From an uncultured Dokdonia sp. (GTDB taxonomy: Bacteria > Bacteroidota > Bacteroidia > Flavobacteriales > Flavobacteriaceae): 64,000 nt of DNA. The notes below the pieces were generated by a model. It was given only the letters and a program-made list of their open reading frames with translations. It had not been told where the DNA came from and did no database searches. Below, piece after piece: positions 8,678-18,049 of the stretch. Position numbers and translations under genes: made by a program. Each line of letters opens with the position of its first letter. Within the stretch, counting starts at the first letter, position 1. The stretch covers positions 434,001-498,000 of the forward strand of contig CANNDF010000001.1 of assembly GCA_947503305.1 (NCBI GenBank), in the 5' to 3' direction.

Positions 8678-9865
8678 ATGAAGACAGTAGATCATTTCAA
8701 TTTTGAAAATAAAAAGGCATTAATTCGTGTAGATTTTAATGTCCCTCTTGATGAAAACCTGAATGTAACAGATACAACAAGAATTGAAGCAGCAAAGCCT
8801 ACAATTCTTAAAATTCTCGAAGATGGTGGAGCCGCTATTTTAATGTCTCATTTAGGGAGGCCTAAGGCACAAGAAGATGAGTTTTCTATGAAGCATATAT
8901 GCGCTAAGGTGTCAGAAATTATAGGAGTTGAAGTAACGTATGTAGAAGATTCTGTAGGCCCTAAAGCTATAGATGCTGCTGCACAATTAGAAATGGGTAA
9001 GATTCTTTTATTAGAAAACTTACGTTATCATAAAGAAGAAACAGCTGGAGATTTGGCATTTGCAAAATCCTTATCGACTCTAGGAGATATCTATGTAAAT
9101 GACGCTTTTGGGACCGCACACAGAGCACATGCATCGACTACGATAGTTGCACAGTTTTTTCCAGAAAACAAATGTTTTGGAAAATTACTCTCAAAAGAAA
9201 TTGAAAGTTTAGATCGAGTGCTTAATAATAGTGAAAAACCTGTATTGGCTATTTTGGGAGGAGCAAAAGTGTCCTCAAAAATCACAGTTATTGAAAACAT
9301 CCTTGATAAGGTAGATCAGATGATTATAGGAGGAGGCATGGCTTATACCTTTATTAAAGCACAAGGAGGAAAGGTCGGAGGATCTATATGTGAAGACGAC
9401 AAAATGCAACTGGCATTAGATATATTAAAAGCAGCTGAAGAAAAAAATGTAAGCATTCATTTACCAGTAGACGTTCTGGCTGCCGATGATTTTTCTGAAA
9501 CTGCAAACACACAAGTTGTGGATATTACCAATATCCCTGATGGATGGCAGGGCTTAGATGCTGGTCCAGCCTCAAAAAGTGTTTTTGATGCCGTAGTAGA
9601 GAGATCAAAAACAATCCTATGGAATGGCCCTTTAGGTGTTTTTGAAATGGCCCCGTTTGCAGGAGCAACTATTGCATTAGGAGAAAGTATTGCAGCAGCC
9701 ACAAAAAATGGAGCTTTTTCTCTCGTAGGAGGAGGAGACAGTGTAGCAGCAGTCAAGCAATTTGGTTTTGATACTCAAGTAAGTTACGTCTCTACTGGAG
9801 GTGGAGCAATGCTGGAAATGCTGGAAGGAAAAACACTTCCTGGTATAGCAGCAATTCTAGAGTAG
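8678..9865 (+). CDS. pgk: Phosphoglycerate kinase
   Basis: A 395-residue cytoplasmic enzyme of glycolysis and gluconeogenesis that transfers the phosphate of 1,3-bisphosphoglycerate to ADP. The N-domain signature Arg17-Val-Asp-Phe-Asn-Val-Pro-Leu-Asp and the substrate-binding His-Leu-Gly-Arg-Pro are present. The central Gly-Gly-Ala-Lys-Val and the C-terminal nucleotide loop Gly-Gly-Gly-Asp-Ser are also intact. The length is normal. It stands alone with its own promoter, divergent from holB. A natural Ala-Phe-Ala-Lys-Ser segment near residue 128 is not a copy of the palindrome at DNA level. Confidence 0.98.
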   Translation: MKTVDHFNFENKKALIRVDFNVPLDENLNVTDTTRIEAAKPTILKILEDGGAAILMSHLGRPKAQEDEFSMKHICAKVSEIIGVEVTYVEDSVGPKAIDAAAQLEMGKILLLENLRYHKEETAGDLAFAKSLSTLGDIYVNDAFGTAHRAHASTTIVAQFFPENKCFGKLLSKEIESLDRVLNNSEKPVLAILGGAKVSSKITVIENILDKVDQMIIGGGMAYTFIKAQGGKVGGSICEDDKMQLALDILKAAEEKNVSIHLPVDVLAADDFSETANTQVVDITNIPDGWQGLDAGPASKSVFDAVVERSKTILWNGPLGVFEMAPFAGATIALGESIAAATKNGAFSLVGGGDSVAAVKQFGFDTQVSYVSTGGGAMLEMLEGKTLPGIAAILE

Positions 9866-9904
9866 CATCATTCTTTCATAGTATATTCTTTAGAATCAGT
9901 TATA

Positions 9905-9935
9905 TTTGAAGAGCACATAATTCATACGAATTTTG
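9905..9935 (+). promoter_or_regulatory. Promoter of the MltD-like gene (-33 and -7 elements)
   Basis: TTTG at 9905-9908 is followed after 19 bases by GAATTTTG at 9928-9935, then C. This fits the Bacteroidota arrangement TTTG-N19-TAnnTTTG with one mismatch in the -7 part. It is the best complete promoter in the window. Confidence 0.5.
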
Positions 9936-9957
9936 CATTACCCTCGTTCTTAAAACT

Positions 9958-11550
9958 ATGAGATTACTTCATATATATACCCTGATAGGATGTTTATTGA
10001 TTTCTGCTTTTGTAAAAGCACAAGATACTCTTACATATGAGTCATTTAAAAATAAAGAGAAAGATCGTGTCACATTACAACGGGATACCATTACTATTGT
10101 AGACTCCATCCTTACCACCTCATTTGTAAATGAAGTTAATAGAGTAGAACTCAAAACACAGACCAAAGACTCTGTTGCATTTAGATTAAAAGACAACCCA
10201 CTTGCTGCGCGTATGGACTCATTATGGCGCAAAGAGCTTGCTCGTACAGACCTTTTTGACTCTATTACAAAAATGGTACATGACCATGACTACAAAGAAG
10301 AGGTCTATACAGATCTTCCGACAGATACACTCAAAAAAAGATTAGAAGCAATAAATGCAAGAACTCCTTTTAATGTAGCATATAATGCATCTCTTGAGAG
10401 TGTAATTAAAAGGTATCTGAAACGCCATAAACCAGCCATGGAACGGTTGATGGAAATAAGTGCGTTTTACTTTCCAATGTTTGAGGAAATGTTAGACAAA
10501 TATGATATTCCATTGGAAATGAAATACTTAGCTATTGTAGAATCGGCATTAAGACCACGAGCGCGATCAAGAGTAGGTGCAACAGGGCTTTGGCAATTTA
10601 TGTTTAGCACAGGAAAAATATATGGTCTGGATGTAAACTCATATGTAGATGAGCGTATGGACCCTATCATGGCTACCGAAGCTGCTTGCCAGTATCTTGC
10701 AAAACTCTATGAACTTTTTGGAGATTGGGATCTTGCACTAGCATCCTATAATTCTGGGCCTGGAAATGTTTCTAAGGCTATACGTCGTAGCGGAGGCTAT
10801 CAAAATTATTGGAATATAAGACAGAACCTACCTAGAGAAACAGCAGGATATGTTCCAGCTTTTCTTGCAACAATGTATCTTTTTGAATATGCAGATGAGC
10901 ATGGATATCAACCTAAAAAACCACCAGTAAATTATTTTGCTACAGATACGATTCATATCAAACAGTTGATTACTTTAGAACAAGTCTCACAAATTACAGG
11001 AGAACCCTTAGAAGTCATACAATTTTTAAATCCTTCTTATAAATTAGATATCATTCCCGTTGTAAAAAACGAACAGTATTATTTGAGGCTTCCTATAGAA
11101 AGTGTGGGAACCTTTGTGCAAAACGAGGAAGCAATTTATGCTTTCGCGAAAGCAGAATTAGACAAAAGAGAAAAACCATTACCTAAATTTACAGATGCGA
11201 GTTCGCAAGTGCGTTATCGAGTAAGAAGTGGTGATTATTTAGGAAAAATTGCAAACCGATACGGAGTACGTGTCAGCCAGATAAAAAAATGGAATAACTT
11301 ACGTTCCAATAATCTTAAAATAGGACAACGACTCATAATTTATCCTAGAAAACCTGTAACATCAACAGGAACATCCAGCACAAAGACTGTTATGCATAAT
11401 GGAAAAAAAACCTATACGGTGCGACAAGGAGATTCTTTGTGGAAGATTGCCAATAAGTTTCCAGGAGTAAGTGTGAAGAATATAAAAGTTTGGAACGATA
11501 TTAGTGGAGATAATGTAAAACCAGGAATGAAACTTGTCGTTTCCAAATGA
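9958..11550 (+). CDS. MltD-like lytic murein transglycosylase with two LysM domains
   Basis: A 530-residue exported enzyme that cleaves the MurNAc-GlcNAc bond of peptidoglycan. A signal peptide covers about residues 1-21. The SLT (GH23) domain spans ~145-290, with catalytic Glu195 in Val-Glu-Ser-Ala and the downstream Gly-Leu-Trp-Gln-Phe and Tyr-Asn-Ser-Gly-Pro-Gly signatures. Two peptidoglycan-binding LysM domains follow at ~420-462 and ~486-530. Residues 395-399 (AFAKA), in the linker before LysM1, are encoded by an exact copy of the dispersed palindrome. The next gene starts 30 bases downstream and is likely in the same operon. Confidence 0.95.
   Translation: MRLLHIYTLIGCLLISAFVKAQDTLTYESFKNKEKDRVTLQRDTITIVDSILTTSFVNEVNRVELKTQTKDSVAFRLKDNPLAARMDSLWRKELARTDLFDSITKMVHDHDYKEEVYTDLPTDTLKKRLEAINARTPFNVAYNASLESVIKRYLKRHKPAMERLMEISAFYFPMFEEMLDKYDIPLEMKYLAIVESALRPRARSRVGATGLWQFMFSTGKIYGLDVNSYVDERMDPIMATEAACQYLAKLYELFGDWDLALASYNSGPGNVSKAIRRSGGYQNYWNIRQNLPRETAGYVPAFLATMYLFEYADEHGYQPKKPPVNYFATDTIHIKQLITLEQVSQITGEPLEVIQFLNPSYKLDIIPVVKNEQYYLRLPIESVGTFVQNEEAIYAFAKAELDKREKPLPKFTDASSQVRYRVRSGDYLGKIANRYGVRVSQIKKWNNLRSNNLKIGQRLIIYPRKPVTSTGTSSTKTVMHNGKKTYTVRQGDSLWKIANKFPGVSVKNIKVWNDISGDNVKPGMKLVVSK
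11140..11153. repeat. Dispersed palindrome, exact core, inside the MltD-like gene
   Basis: Exact GCTTTCGCGAAAGC read as Ala-Phe-Ala-Lys-Ala (residues 395-399). It sits in the interdomain linker ahead of the first LysM domain, where an insertion would be tolerated. Confidence 0.92.
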
Positions 11551-11579
11551 CAAGGTATTTTTATTTTAAGATATCCATC

Positions 11580-12548
11580 ATGAAAAAATTACTTTTAGCA
11601 ATATGCTTTCTAGGAATAGTCAGCTCTTGTAATCAAAAGCCTAAAGAGCGATCTTTAGGAGTATCTGTAGGAAACATTAATGAAGTAAAGGTGGTCGTAG
11701 ATAAACAACTATGGCAAGGAGCTATAGGAGATGCATTACGAGATGTACTAGCGGCACCTGTAGACGGCTTACCAAGAGAAGAACCATTATTTTCTATTGA
11801 TCAAATTCAGACAGATGCGTTTACTTCCTTTCTATCAACAAGTAGAATTTTTGTGAGAGTTAAATTTGGAGAACCCTCTGGCTTTTTAATAGAAAAAGAC
11901 CTCTATGCTAGACCACAAACCGCCATTACTATTTCGGGAGAAGATGAAGAAGCTGTTTTAAAACAGATACAGACAAATAGTCAAAAAATGGTGAGTGAGT
12001 TGAAAGCCCAAGAACTAGATGCAAATCAAAGACGTATCAGAAAATCACTTAAAAATGTAGATTCATTAAAGACAGCATTTGGAGTAAGTTTACGGTTTCC
12101 TACTGCATATAGATATGCGAGTAGAGAAAAGGATTTTTTCTGGATGCGCAAGGATATTAAACGAGGAGGAAATATGAATATTACTGTGTATCAAGTGCCC
12201 CTATATACAATAGATAGAGATACCTTTACACTCGCTCGTATTGTACGGATGCGAGATTCAATAGGGGGTCCAAATATCCCAGTAGATGGAGGACGTTTTC
12301 AAACAGAACGAGCATTTTCTCCCTACCTGTTTGAAACAGAAATTGACGGACATTTTGCATGGGAAATGAAAGGTACTTGGGATGTAGAAGGACGTTATAT
12401 GGCTGGTCCCTTTTTAAATTATGCCATCCGCGATGAAAAAAACGATAGATATCTAATCTTAGAAGGATTTATATTCTCACCATCTCTAGAGCAACGTAAT
12501 AATATGTTTGAACTTGAAGCCATTTTACGATCTGCAAAACTAGAGTAA
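11580..12548 (+). CDS. DUF4837-family lipoprotein
   Basis: A 322-residue lipoprotein. The start at 11580 is chosen over an upstream in-frame ATG at 11547 because it places a clean signal peptide (Met-Lys-Lys-Leu-Leu-Leu) at the N-terminus with lipidated Cys17. The position between the transglycosylase and tatA, and the general sequence, match the Bacteroidota DUF4837 family. The function is not known; a cell-envelope location is inferred. Transcription ends at the hairpin at 12576. Confidence 0.8.
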   Translation: MKKLLLAICFLGIVSSCNQKPKERSLGVSVGNINEVKVVVDKQLWQGAIGDALRDVLAAPVDGLPREEPLFSIDQIQTDAFTSFLSTSRIFVRVKFGEPSGFLIEKDLYARPQTAITISGEDEEAVLKQIQTNSQKMVSELKAQELDANQRRIRKSLKNVDSLKTAFGVSLRFPTAYRYASREKDFFWMRKDIKRGGNMNITVYQVPLYTIDRDTFTLARIVRMRDSIGGPNIPVDGGRFQTERAFSPYLFETEIDGHFAWEMKGTWDVEGRYMAGPFLNYAIRDEKNDRYLILEGFIFSPSLEQRNNMFELEAILRSAKLE

Positions 12549-12575
12549 ATAACAGATCTTAAGAATAACACATAA

Positions 12576-12604
12576 AAAAACCCGATGCATTGCACCGGGT
12601 TTTT
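12576..12604. terminator. Bidirectional terminator between DUF4837 gene and tatA
   Basis: The 9-bp stem AAAAACCCG / CGGGTTTTT has an 11-base loop that can itself pair through TGCA. The A tract on one side and the T tract on the other allow use from both strands, serving the two convergent genes. Confidence 0.85.
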
Positions 12605-12626
12605 ATGTTTTTATAAGACTAAAAAT

Positions 12627-12818
12627 CTAATTTTTTTCTTCTAGTTTAGAATCATCTTCCTCGTCTTTTGAGGCTTTTTTAAATTCTTTAATACCTCCAC
12701 CTAGGCCACGCATCATTTCTGGAATTTTTTTACCTCCAAAAAGTAATAATACCACTAATACGATAAGTCCTATTTGCCAAGGGCCAACCATTCCTAAAAA
12801 TATTCCTAAAATAGTCAT
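12627..12818 (-). CDS. tatA: Sec-independent translocase subunit TatA/TatB-like
   Basis: A 63-residue single-pass protein of the twin-arginine translocase. The N-terminal membrane helix is followed by the hinge Phe-Gly-Gly-Lys-Lys-Ile-Pro-Glu and an amphipathic helix, then an acidic tail, as in TatA. The start at 12818 is preferred: a longer frame to 12965 would run through the predicted promoter and would place nearly 50 unrelated residues in front of the helix. It converges on the DUF4837 gene and is divergent from the M23 peptidase gene. TatC is not in this window. Confidence 0.92.
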   Translation of the reverse strand: MTILGIFLGMVGPWQIGLIVLVVLLLFGGKKIPEMMRGLGGGIKEFKKASKDEEDDSKLEEKN

Positions 12819-12837
12819 GTCTTTCAATTTAGAAACA

Positions 12838-12845
12838 CAAAGATA
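12838..12845 (-). promoter_or_regulatory. Promoter -7 element for tatA
   Basis: On the minus strand this reads TATCTTTG, a full match to TAnnTTTG, 19 bases upstream of the chosen tatA start. It also supports that start over the longer frame. Confidence 0.5.
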
Positions 12846-12899
12846 ATAAGAAATATAATGAGGATACGTTAATGAGAGTAACTTTAGTAGTTTAGATAG

Positions 12900-12907
12900 T
12901 ATATTTG
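12900..12907 (+). promoter_or_regulatory. Promoter -7 element for the M23 peptidase gene
   Basis: TATATTTG followed by C matches TAnnTTTG but ends only 7 bases before the ATG at 12915, implying a nearly leaderless transcript. Confidence 0.45.
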
Positions 12908-12914
12908 CAAGCAT

Positions 12915-13781
12915 ATGGCACGTAAAAAGCGCGAGCAAAAGACGATTACAAAAAAACTCCTGCATAAATACAGGTTGGTAATATTAAACGAGGATACTTT
13001 TGAAGAACGAGTCTCCTTTAAATTGACACGCCTTAATGTTTTTATACTGGTAGGGATTTCTGCCATTGTACTTATTGCATTTACAACGTTGCTTATTGCA
13101 TTTACCCCCCTTAGAGAGTATATTCCGGGATATTCTAGTACCTCTCTTAAGCGTAATGCAACAGCCCTTCTTACAAAAACAGATTCTTTGGAGAATGCAA
13201 TTCGCGTAAATGAACAGTATTATACATCTATTCGTAAAGTGCTTACAGGGGATATAGAGGCATTAGAGTTTAATAGAGATTCGATAAGAGAGGCTGTTTT
13301 TAATAAGGACGAGCTCAATATATTACCCTCAAAAGAAGATTCTTTATTAAGAGCTACAGTAGCGCAAGAAGATAAATACAATCTTTTTGAAAGCGCAAGT
13401 ACAGATGGAGATTTTGCATTATTTCCTCCTGTAAAAGGAACCATTTCTTCAAAATATGATGTAAATAAAAAACATTATGCAGTAGATATTGTTACAGAAA
13501 AAGATGCACCTGTAAAAGCCGCCGCTGATGGAACAGTTGTTTTTGCCGAATGGACTGCAGAAACAGGACATGTTTTAATAATAGAACATGATAATAATCT
13601 CATAACTGCGTATAAACATAATGCTTCCCTATCTGCAGCTCAAGGAGACCTTGTTAAAGCAGGACAGGTGATAGCTATTGTAGGAAATACAGGAGAGTTT
13701 ACAACAGGCCCTCATTTGCATTTTGAATTGTGGAGTAATGGATACCCCATCAATCCTATCAACTTTATAGATTTTGAATAA
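12915..13781 (+). CDS. M23-family (LytM) metallopeptidase, membrane anchored
   Basis: A 288-residue protein with a basic cytoplasmic N-terminus, one membrane helix at ~41-64, a short linker and a C-terminal LytM domain (~170-288). The zinc and catalytic residues all appear intact: His187 and Asp191 in His-Tyr-Ala-Val-Asp, His235, and His267-Leu-His269 in Gly-Pro-His-Leu-His-Phe. It is therefore likely an active peptidoglycan endopeptidase, in contrast to the degenerate homologue at 60814. Its stop and the next start overlap in TAATG. Confidence 0.92.
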   Translation: MARKKREQKTITKKLLHKYRLVILNEDTFEERVSFKLTRLNVFILVGISAIVLIAFTTLLIAFTPLREYIPGYSSTSLKRNATALLTKTDSLENAIRVNEQYYTSIRKVLTGDIEALEFNRDSIREAVFNKDELNILPSKEDSLLRATVAQEDKYNLFESASTDGDFALFPPVKGTISSKYDVNKKHYAVDIVTEKDAPVKAAADGTVVFAEWTAETGHVLIIEHDNNLITAYKHNASLSAAQGDLVKAGQVIAIVGNTGEFTTGPHLHFELWSNGYPINPINFIDFE

Positions 13782-15268
13782 TGTCTTTTAAGTCCTTTGC
13801 CGCCAAACTTTTTGCCGCTCATATCAAACGTAAAATAGATAGATGGGCATCAAACCCTATTAAAACTCAAGAAAAAGTTTTTAAAGCACTTATTGATGCA
13901 GCTCAATATACTGATTTTGGGAATGATCACCATTTTGAAGAGATCCATTCACATGCTGATTTTGTTCGTCATGTACCCATACGTGACTATGAAGCATTAC
14001 GACCTTACGTAGACCGTGTAGTCGAAGGAGCATCTAATGTTTTATGGCCAGGAAAGCCACTATATTTTGCAAAAACATCAGGAACAACTTCAGGAGCAAA
14101 ATATATCCCTCTAACGAAAGATAGCATGGGAACACATCCCGATACAGCACGTAATGCAATTCTTTGTTATATAGCAGAAACTGGAAAAACAGAGTTTGTA
14201 GATGGGAAAATGATTTTTTTACAAGGAAGTCCTGAGGTAGATGAAAAAAACGGAATTAAAGTAGGCAGACTTTCTGGAATTGTAGCTCACTATGTTCCTA
14301 ATTATCTTCAAAAAAACAGACTCCCTAGTTGGGAAACCAACTGTATTGACGATTGGGAAACTAAAGTAGATAAGATCGTTGATGAAACAGTAGATAAGGA
14401 CATGACAATCATCAGCGGTATTCCTTCATGGGTACAGATGTATTTTGAAAAACTGATAGATAAAACAGGAAAACCTGTAGGCGATCTCTTTAAAAACTTC
14501 CATCTTTTTATATATGGGGGTGTTAACTATGAACCTTATCGTGCTAAATTTGAAAACTTAATAGGGCGTCGTGTAGATAGTATTGAGCTCTATCCTGCAA
14601 GCGAGGGCTTTTTTGCTTTTCAAGATACGCAAACAGAAAAAGGGATGCTCCTTCAGTTGGATAGTGGGATCTTTTATGAATTTGTAAAAGCAGATACTTT
14701 CTTTGATGAAGATCGAGAGCGTATAACACTTAAAGATGTTGAGATAGGCATAAATTATGTCATTATTATATCTACGACAGCAGGTTTATGGGCATATAAC
14801 ATAGGTGATACAGTTATCTTTACATCAACCACTCCTTATCGTTTGATAGTATCAGGTCGTATTAAGCATTTTATATCGGCATTTGGAGAACATGTGATAG
14901 GTAAAGAGGTAGAACAAGCATTACAAGATGCAGTTTCAGGTACCGAAATACGTATTAATGAGTTTACTGTGGCGCCTCAAATTACTCCAGAACAAGGCTT
15001 ACCTTATCATGAATGGTTTATAGAATTTGAAAATGAAAGTGGAGATTTATCCGCTTTCGCGAAAGCAATAGACTCCTCATTACAATCTCAAAATAGTTAC
15101 TATTTTGATCTCATAGAAGGAAAAGTTTTACAACCTTTAAAAATCACCAAAGTTATTTCTGGAGGATTTAACGATTACATGAAATCCATAGGAAAATTAG
15201 GAGGGCAAAACAAAATTCCTCGCCTATCTAATGATCGTAAAATAGCAGATGCGTTAGTTACAGAATAA
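13781..15268 (+). CDS. GH3 auxin-responsive promoter-family acyl-adenylating ligase
   Basis: A 495-residue member of the GH3 branch of the ANL (adenylate-forming) superfamily. Plant GH3 enzymes conjugate amino acids to auxin or jasmonate; the bacterial substrate is unknown. The ATP-binding loop Thr99-Ser-Gly-Thr-Thr-Ser-Gly105 and a later Glu-Leu-Tyr-Pro-Ala-Ser-Glu-Gly motif are visible. Residues 425-429 (AFAKA) come from an exact palindrome copy. The start overlaps the stop of the M23 peptidase gene by one base, so they are translationally coupled. Confidence 0.9.
   Translation: MSFKSFAAKLFAAHIKRKIDRWASNPIKTQEKVFKALIDAAQYTDFGNDHHFEEIHSHADFVRHVPIRDYEALRPYVDRVVEGASNVLWPGKPLYFAKTSGTTSGAKYIPLTKDSMGTHPDTARNAILCYIAETGKTEFVDGKMIFLQGSPEVDEKNGIKVGRLSGIVAHYVPNYLQKNRLPSWETNCIDDWETKVDKIVDETVDKDMTIISGIPSWVQMYFEKLIDKTGKPVGDLFKNFHLFIYGGVNYEPYRAKFENLIGRRVDSIELYPASEGFFAFQDTQTEKGMLLQLDSGIFYEFVKADTFFDEDRERITLKDVEIGINYVIIISTTAGLWAYNIGDTVIFTSTTPYRLIVSGRIKHFISAFGEHVIGKEVEQALQDAVSGTEIRINEFTVAPQITPEQGLPYHEWFIEFENESGDLSAFAKAIDSSLQSQNSYYFDLIEGKVLQPLKITKVISGGFNDYMKSIGKLGGQNKIPRLSNDRKIADALVTE
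15053..15066. repeat. Dispersed palindrome, exact core, inside the GH3-family gene
   Basis: Exact GCTTTCGCGAAAGC read as Ala-Phe-Ala-Lys-Ala (residues 425-429), following Ser and leading into Ile-Asp-Ser. Confidence 0.92.
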
Positions 15269-15269
15269 G

Positions 15270-15277
15270 TATCTTTG
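15270..15277 (+). promoter_or_regulatory. Promoter -7 element for the DUF6909-type gene
   Basis: TATCTTTG followed by C matches TAnnTTTG, 13 bases before the start at 15291. Confidence 0.45.
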
Positions 15278-15290
15278 CCCTAAACTATCT

Positions 15291-16979
15291 ATGAGTACCA
15301 TAAAATCACAAAGACGTACACGCGCCCAAGAAAGTAGTAGCGCAATAGAACGTATGTATATTACCATGCGCCACCTTTTTAATAGAGGATTCTACAAGCC
15401 TATGGGAGTTTCTGGAGAAACATTACGTGAATCATTACTTATTTTACGTCCAGAAATTTATGGAAGTATAGCCGAAGAAAAAGTAGAACTCGATGGACTA
15501 CTTTATGTTATAGATAGACTTCCCGAACGGATAGAAGAGTGTCGGTTTATTAACCTTACTAGTGATGAAGGATATAAAAACAGCTTATTTGAGCCTATAA
15601 TACCTCGTAAACGAAGACGTAACTGTTATCGTATTGATGAGGAACAAATGAATATAGAAATTACGCGTGGACGATCAGAAATATATGATATTCTTACGCA
15701 TCTTACATTTCTTTTTATAGAATCTCATAAGATTATGGGAAGAGTTTTAATCAATGAACGAGGAGATCTTACACGTGATTGGGAAAAGCTAGAGAAAGCA
15801 GTACTCTCTGAAGACGAGTTTACACAAAAAGAACGAGAGATTGCGATCACACATACGGCAAACATATTAGGACGAACTTTTGAAGAAGTAAATGAAATCG
15901 CTCCTCTATTTAATACAAGAAATAATAGTCGTCGTTTTTTAGAAATTATCTATTGGCTAGGAAAACTAGCTATCGCAGAGGTGACAGAAGAAAAAAAACG
16001 TACAGTTACATTTAGTCCTGTGTTGCGAGAACGATTAGGACATCATATTCACGGAGAAGTATGGGCACAAAACATCAAGCAAATACTTAAAGAAAACGAC
16101 CTCCTGCATAGACCTATACATATCATTAGTGCAAATATGCATAGCGTTATGAATACTATATATGCACCTCTAGCTTTAAAAACGGAACTCAAGAAAAAAA
16201 CAAAGCTTGAGATTTATGAATTACTTAGTGATGATTCTAGTGGAAAGCTTAGAGCCAAGGTAGAAAAAACAGCCCAGCAAAATGGGATGATTTATGTTGC
16301 AGATCAAAGCGGGACCAATATAAATGTTCAGATATTTGATATGTGTAAGTTGGATGTTGCCGAAAATGATTTTTGTTCGGCAGAGACGCAACTAAAAGAC
16401 AATCCTATCATCTTAGTTATGGACTATGCTTTTGGAGAACAAGCATATGAGACCATGGAAGAACTATTAAAACCTTTTGTTTTAGGGAATGAAACGACAT
16501 ATCTAGATGTATGCTCTGTTTCTATTATGGGGAAAGCAGGAATATTAGATGGAGGTAAAGGAGATCTTATGATTCCATCTGCCCATCTTTTTGAAGGAAC
16601 AGCAGATAATTACCCTTTTGAAAACGGACTTAAAAAAGAAGATTTTGAAGGGAATGATTTACAGGTATTTGAAGGGGCCATGGTCAGTGTATTAGGCACA
16701 TCATTACAAAATAGAGACATTTTAAAGTTCTTCCATGATAGCACCTGGAATGTAATAGGACTAGAGATGGAAGGAGCTCATTACCAAAAAGCAATTCAGG
16801 CGGCATCAAAATTACGAGGAAATATACAAGAAGATGTAACCGTAAGATATGCATATTATGCCTCTGATAATCCACTGGAGACGGGAAGTACACTCGCTTC
16901 AGGAGGATTAGGGACAACAGGAGTAAAACCTACATATTTGATTACTGAAAAGATCTTATTTAAGATTTTTGATATATAA
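15291..16979 (+). CDS. DUF6909-type protein with a nucleoside-phosphorylase-like C-terminal half
   Basis: A 562-residue cytoplasmic protein found, to my knowledge, across Bacteroidota without an assigned role. The N-terminal half is helical and basic. The C-terminal half contains Gly414-Lys-Ala-Gly-Ile-Leu, then Gly-Lys-Gly-Asp425 and Gly490-Leu-Glu-Met-Glu-Gly-Ala496. These resemble the phosphate-loop, GD and Glu-Met-Glu-Gly-Ala signatures of the nucleoside phosphorylase/nucleosidase superfamily. This link is my inference from motifs. The start at 15291 follows a TAnnTTTG element at close range. Confidence 0.75.
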   Translation: MSTIKSQRRTRAQESSSAIERMYITMRHLFNRGFYKPMGVSGETLRESLLILRPEIYGSIAEEKVELDGLLYVIDRLPERIEECRFINLTSDEGYKNSLFEPIIPRKRRRNCYRIDEEQMNIEITRGRSEIYDILTHLTFLFIESHKIMGRVLINERGDLTRDWEKLEKAVLSEDEFTQKEREIAITHTANILGRTFEEVNEIAPLFNTRNNSRRFLEIIYWLGKLAIAEVTEEKKRTVTFSPVLRERLGHHIHGEVWAQNIKQILKENDLLHRPIHIISANMHSVMNTIYAPLALKTELKKKTKLEIYELLSDDSSGKLRAKVEKTAQQNGMIYVADQSGTNINVQIFDMCKLDVAENDFCSAETQLKDNPIILVMDYAFGEQAYETMEELLKPFVLGNETTYLDVCSVSIMGKAGILDGGKGDLMIPSAHLFEGTADNYPFENGLKKEDFEGNDLQVFEGAMVSVLGTSLQNRDILKFFHDSTWNVIGLEMEGAHYQKAIQAASKLRGNIQEDVTVRYAYYASDNPLETGSTLASGGLGTTGVKPTYLITEKILFKIFDI

Positions 16980-17005
16980 AATACTAACTAAACAACAATT
17001 ATTCT

Positions 17006-18016
17006 ATGAGCGTACAACAAAGTCCTTCTGGCTCTTCTGAAGAGATGGATTTAACAGACGTTTTTTCACTTTTCCAACGAATGTTTTACAAATTTTTAGC
17101 CCATTGTTTTAAAGGGGTTGACTTTGTATTTAAATCTTGGTGGATCATTTTATTACTGATTATTGGAGGTGCTTTATTAGGGTATTTTACAAAACCACCT
17201 CAAGCTTATGAGTCTACAGTGATTGTAAGATCTAATTTTAATATACAACCCTATTTATACAATGCTATTAAGCAGTTTGATGAAAACCTATCAGAAGGTG
17301 ATGCCGCGTTTATCACATCTGTAGGATTAGATACGGAAGTGCCTACAGTTACTGGAGTAACGATAGAACCAGTAATAGATGTAATGGGACTTGTGGAAAG
17401 TTTGAAAGTCTCAGATAGAACTTTAGGAACTATTATTAAAGAATTAGAAGTCGATGAAGAAACCGAACTCTTTGCAAGTGATCGATTTTATTCCAATTAT
17501 AAATACCATAAACTATATGTTGGTCTTGAGAATGAAGATGCCAAGAGAGATATTGTACAGATCTTAAACTATGTGAATGAACTTCCTATAATCAAAAAAA
17601 TAAAAGAATCAGGATTACAGAATTTACAAGAGCGTATAAAGCAGAATGAATCTATTATGGTGCAGTCTGATTTATTAATAGAAAATTATACAAAGAACGC
17701 AGATATTTCAAATCAAGTAACTAATGATAAATTGGCGTTCTATAATAACCAGAACAACCTTAATATAAATGGAATTCTGACGTTTAAAAATGAGCTCGCA
17801 ATAGAAACTGAAAAACTAAAAAATGATAGCGTGACTTCATCTGATGCTGTAGTCGTGGTAAGTGATTTACAAACAGCTAAGAAAAGCTCTCTTAAAGATA
17901 AAAAAGAACTCTTATACCCTATAGTTCTTGTATTTTTATTCCTTTTGATTGCAGGTATTCGATATACTTATAAAACTCTTAGAGAGGTCGTAGAATCTGA
18001 GCTATCACTAGATTAA
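17006..18016 (+). CDS. Wzz-like polysaccharide chain-length protein
   Basis: A 336-residue protein with a membrane helix at ~45-62 ending in Phe-Thr-Lys-Pro-Pro, a periplasmic helical middle part with coiled-coil character, and a second helix at ~300-322. This is the layout of polysaccharide co-polymerases (Wzz/FepE). No tyrosine-kinase domain is present, unlike Wzc. It opens the polysaccharide cluster 33 bases before gmd and probably controls chain length or export. Confidence 0.75.
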   Translation: MSVQQSPSGSSEEMDLTDVFSLFQRMFYKFLAHCFKGVDFVFKSWWIILLLIIGGALLGYFTKPPQAYESTVIVRSNFNIQPYLYNAIKQFDENLSEGDAAFITSVGLDTEVPTVTGVTIEPVIDVMGLVESLKVSDRTLGTIIKELEVDEETELFASDRFYSNYKYHKLYVGLENEDAKRDIVQILNYVNELPIIKKIKESGLQNLQERIKQNESIMVQSDLLIENYTKNADISNQVTNDKLAFYNNQNNLNINGILTFKNELAIETEKLKNDSVTSSDAVVVVSDLQTAKKSSLKDKKELLYPIVLVFLFLLIAGIRYTYKTLREVVESELSLD

Positions 18017-18049
18017 GAATTATAAAAATACTTTTAGAGACATAATTAC

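Noticed and set aside
10006-10019. GCTTTTGTAAAAGC in the MltD-like signal peptide region as a palindrome copy
   Set aside because: Three mismatches, and the residues are ordinary for the end of a signal peptide.
12819-12965. Longer tatA reading frame starting at 12965
   Set aside because: It runs through the predicted promoter and the divergent gene, and the extra residues do not fit TatA.
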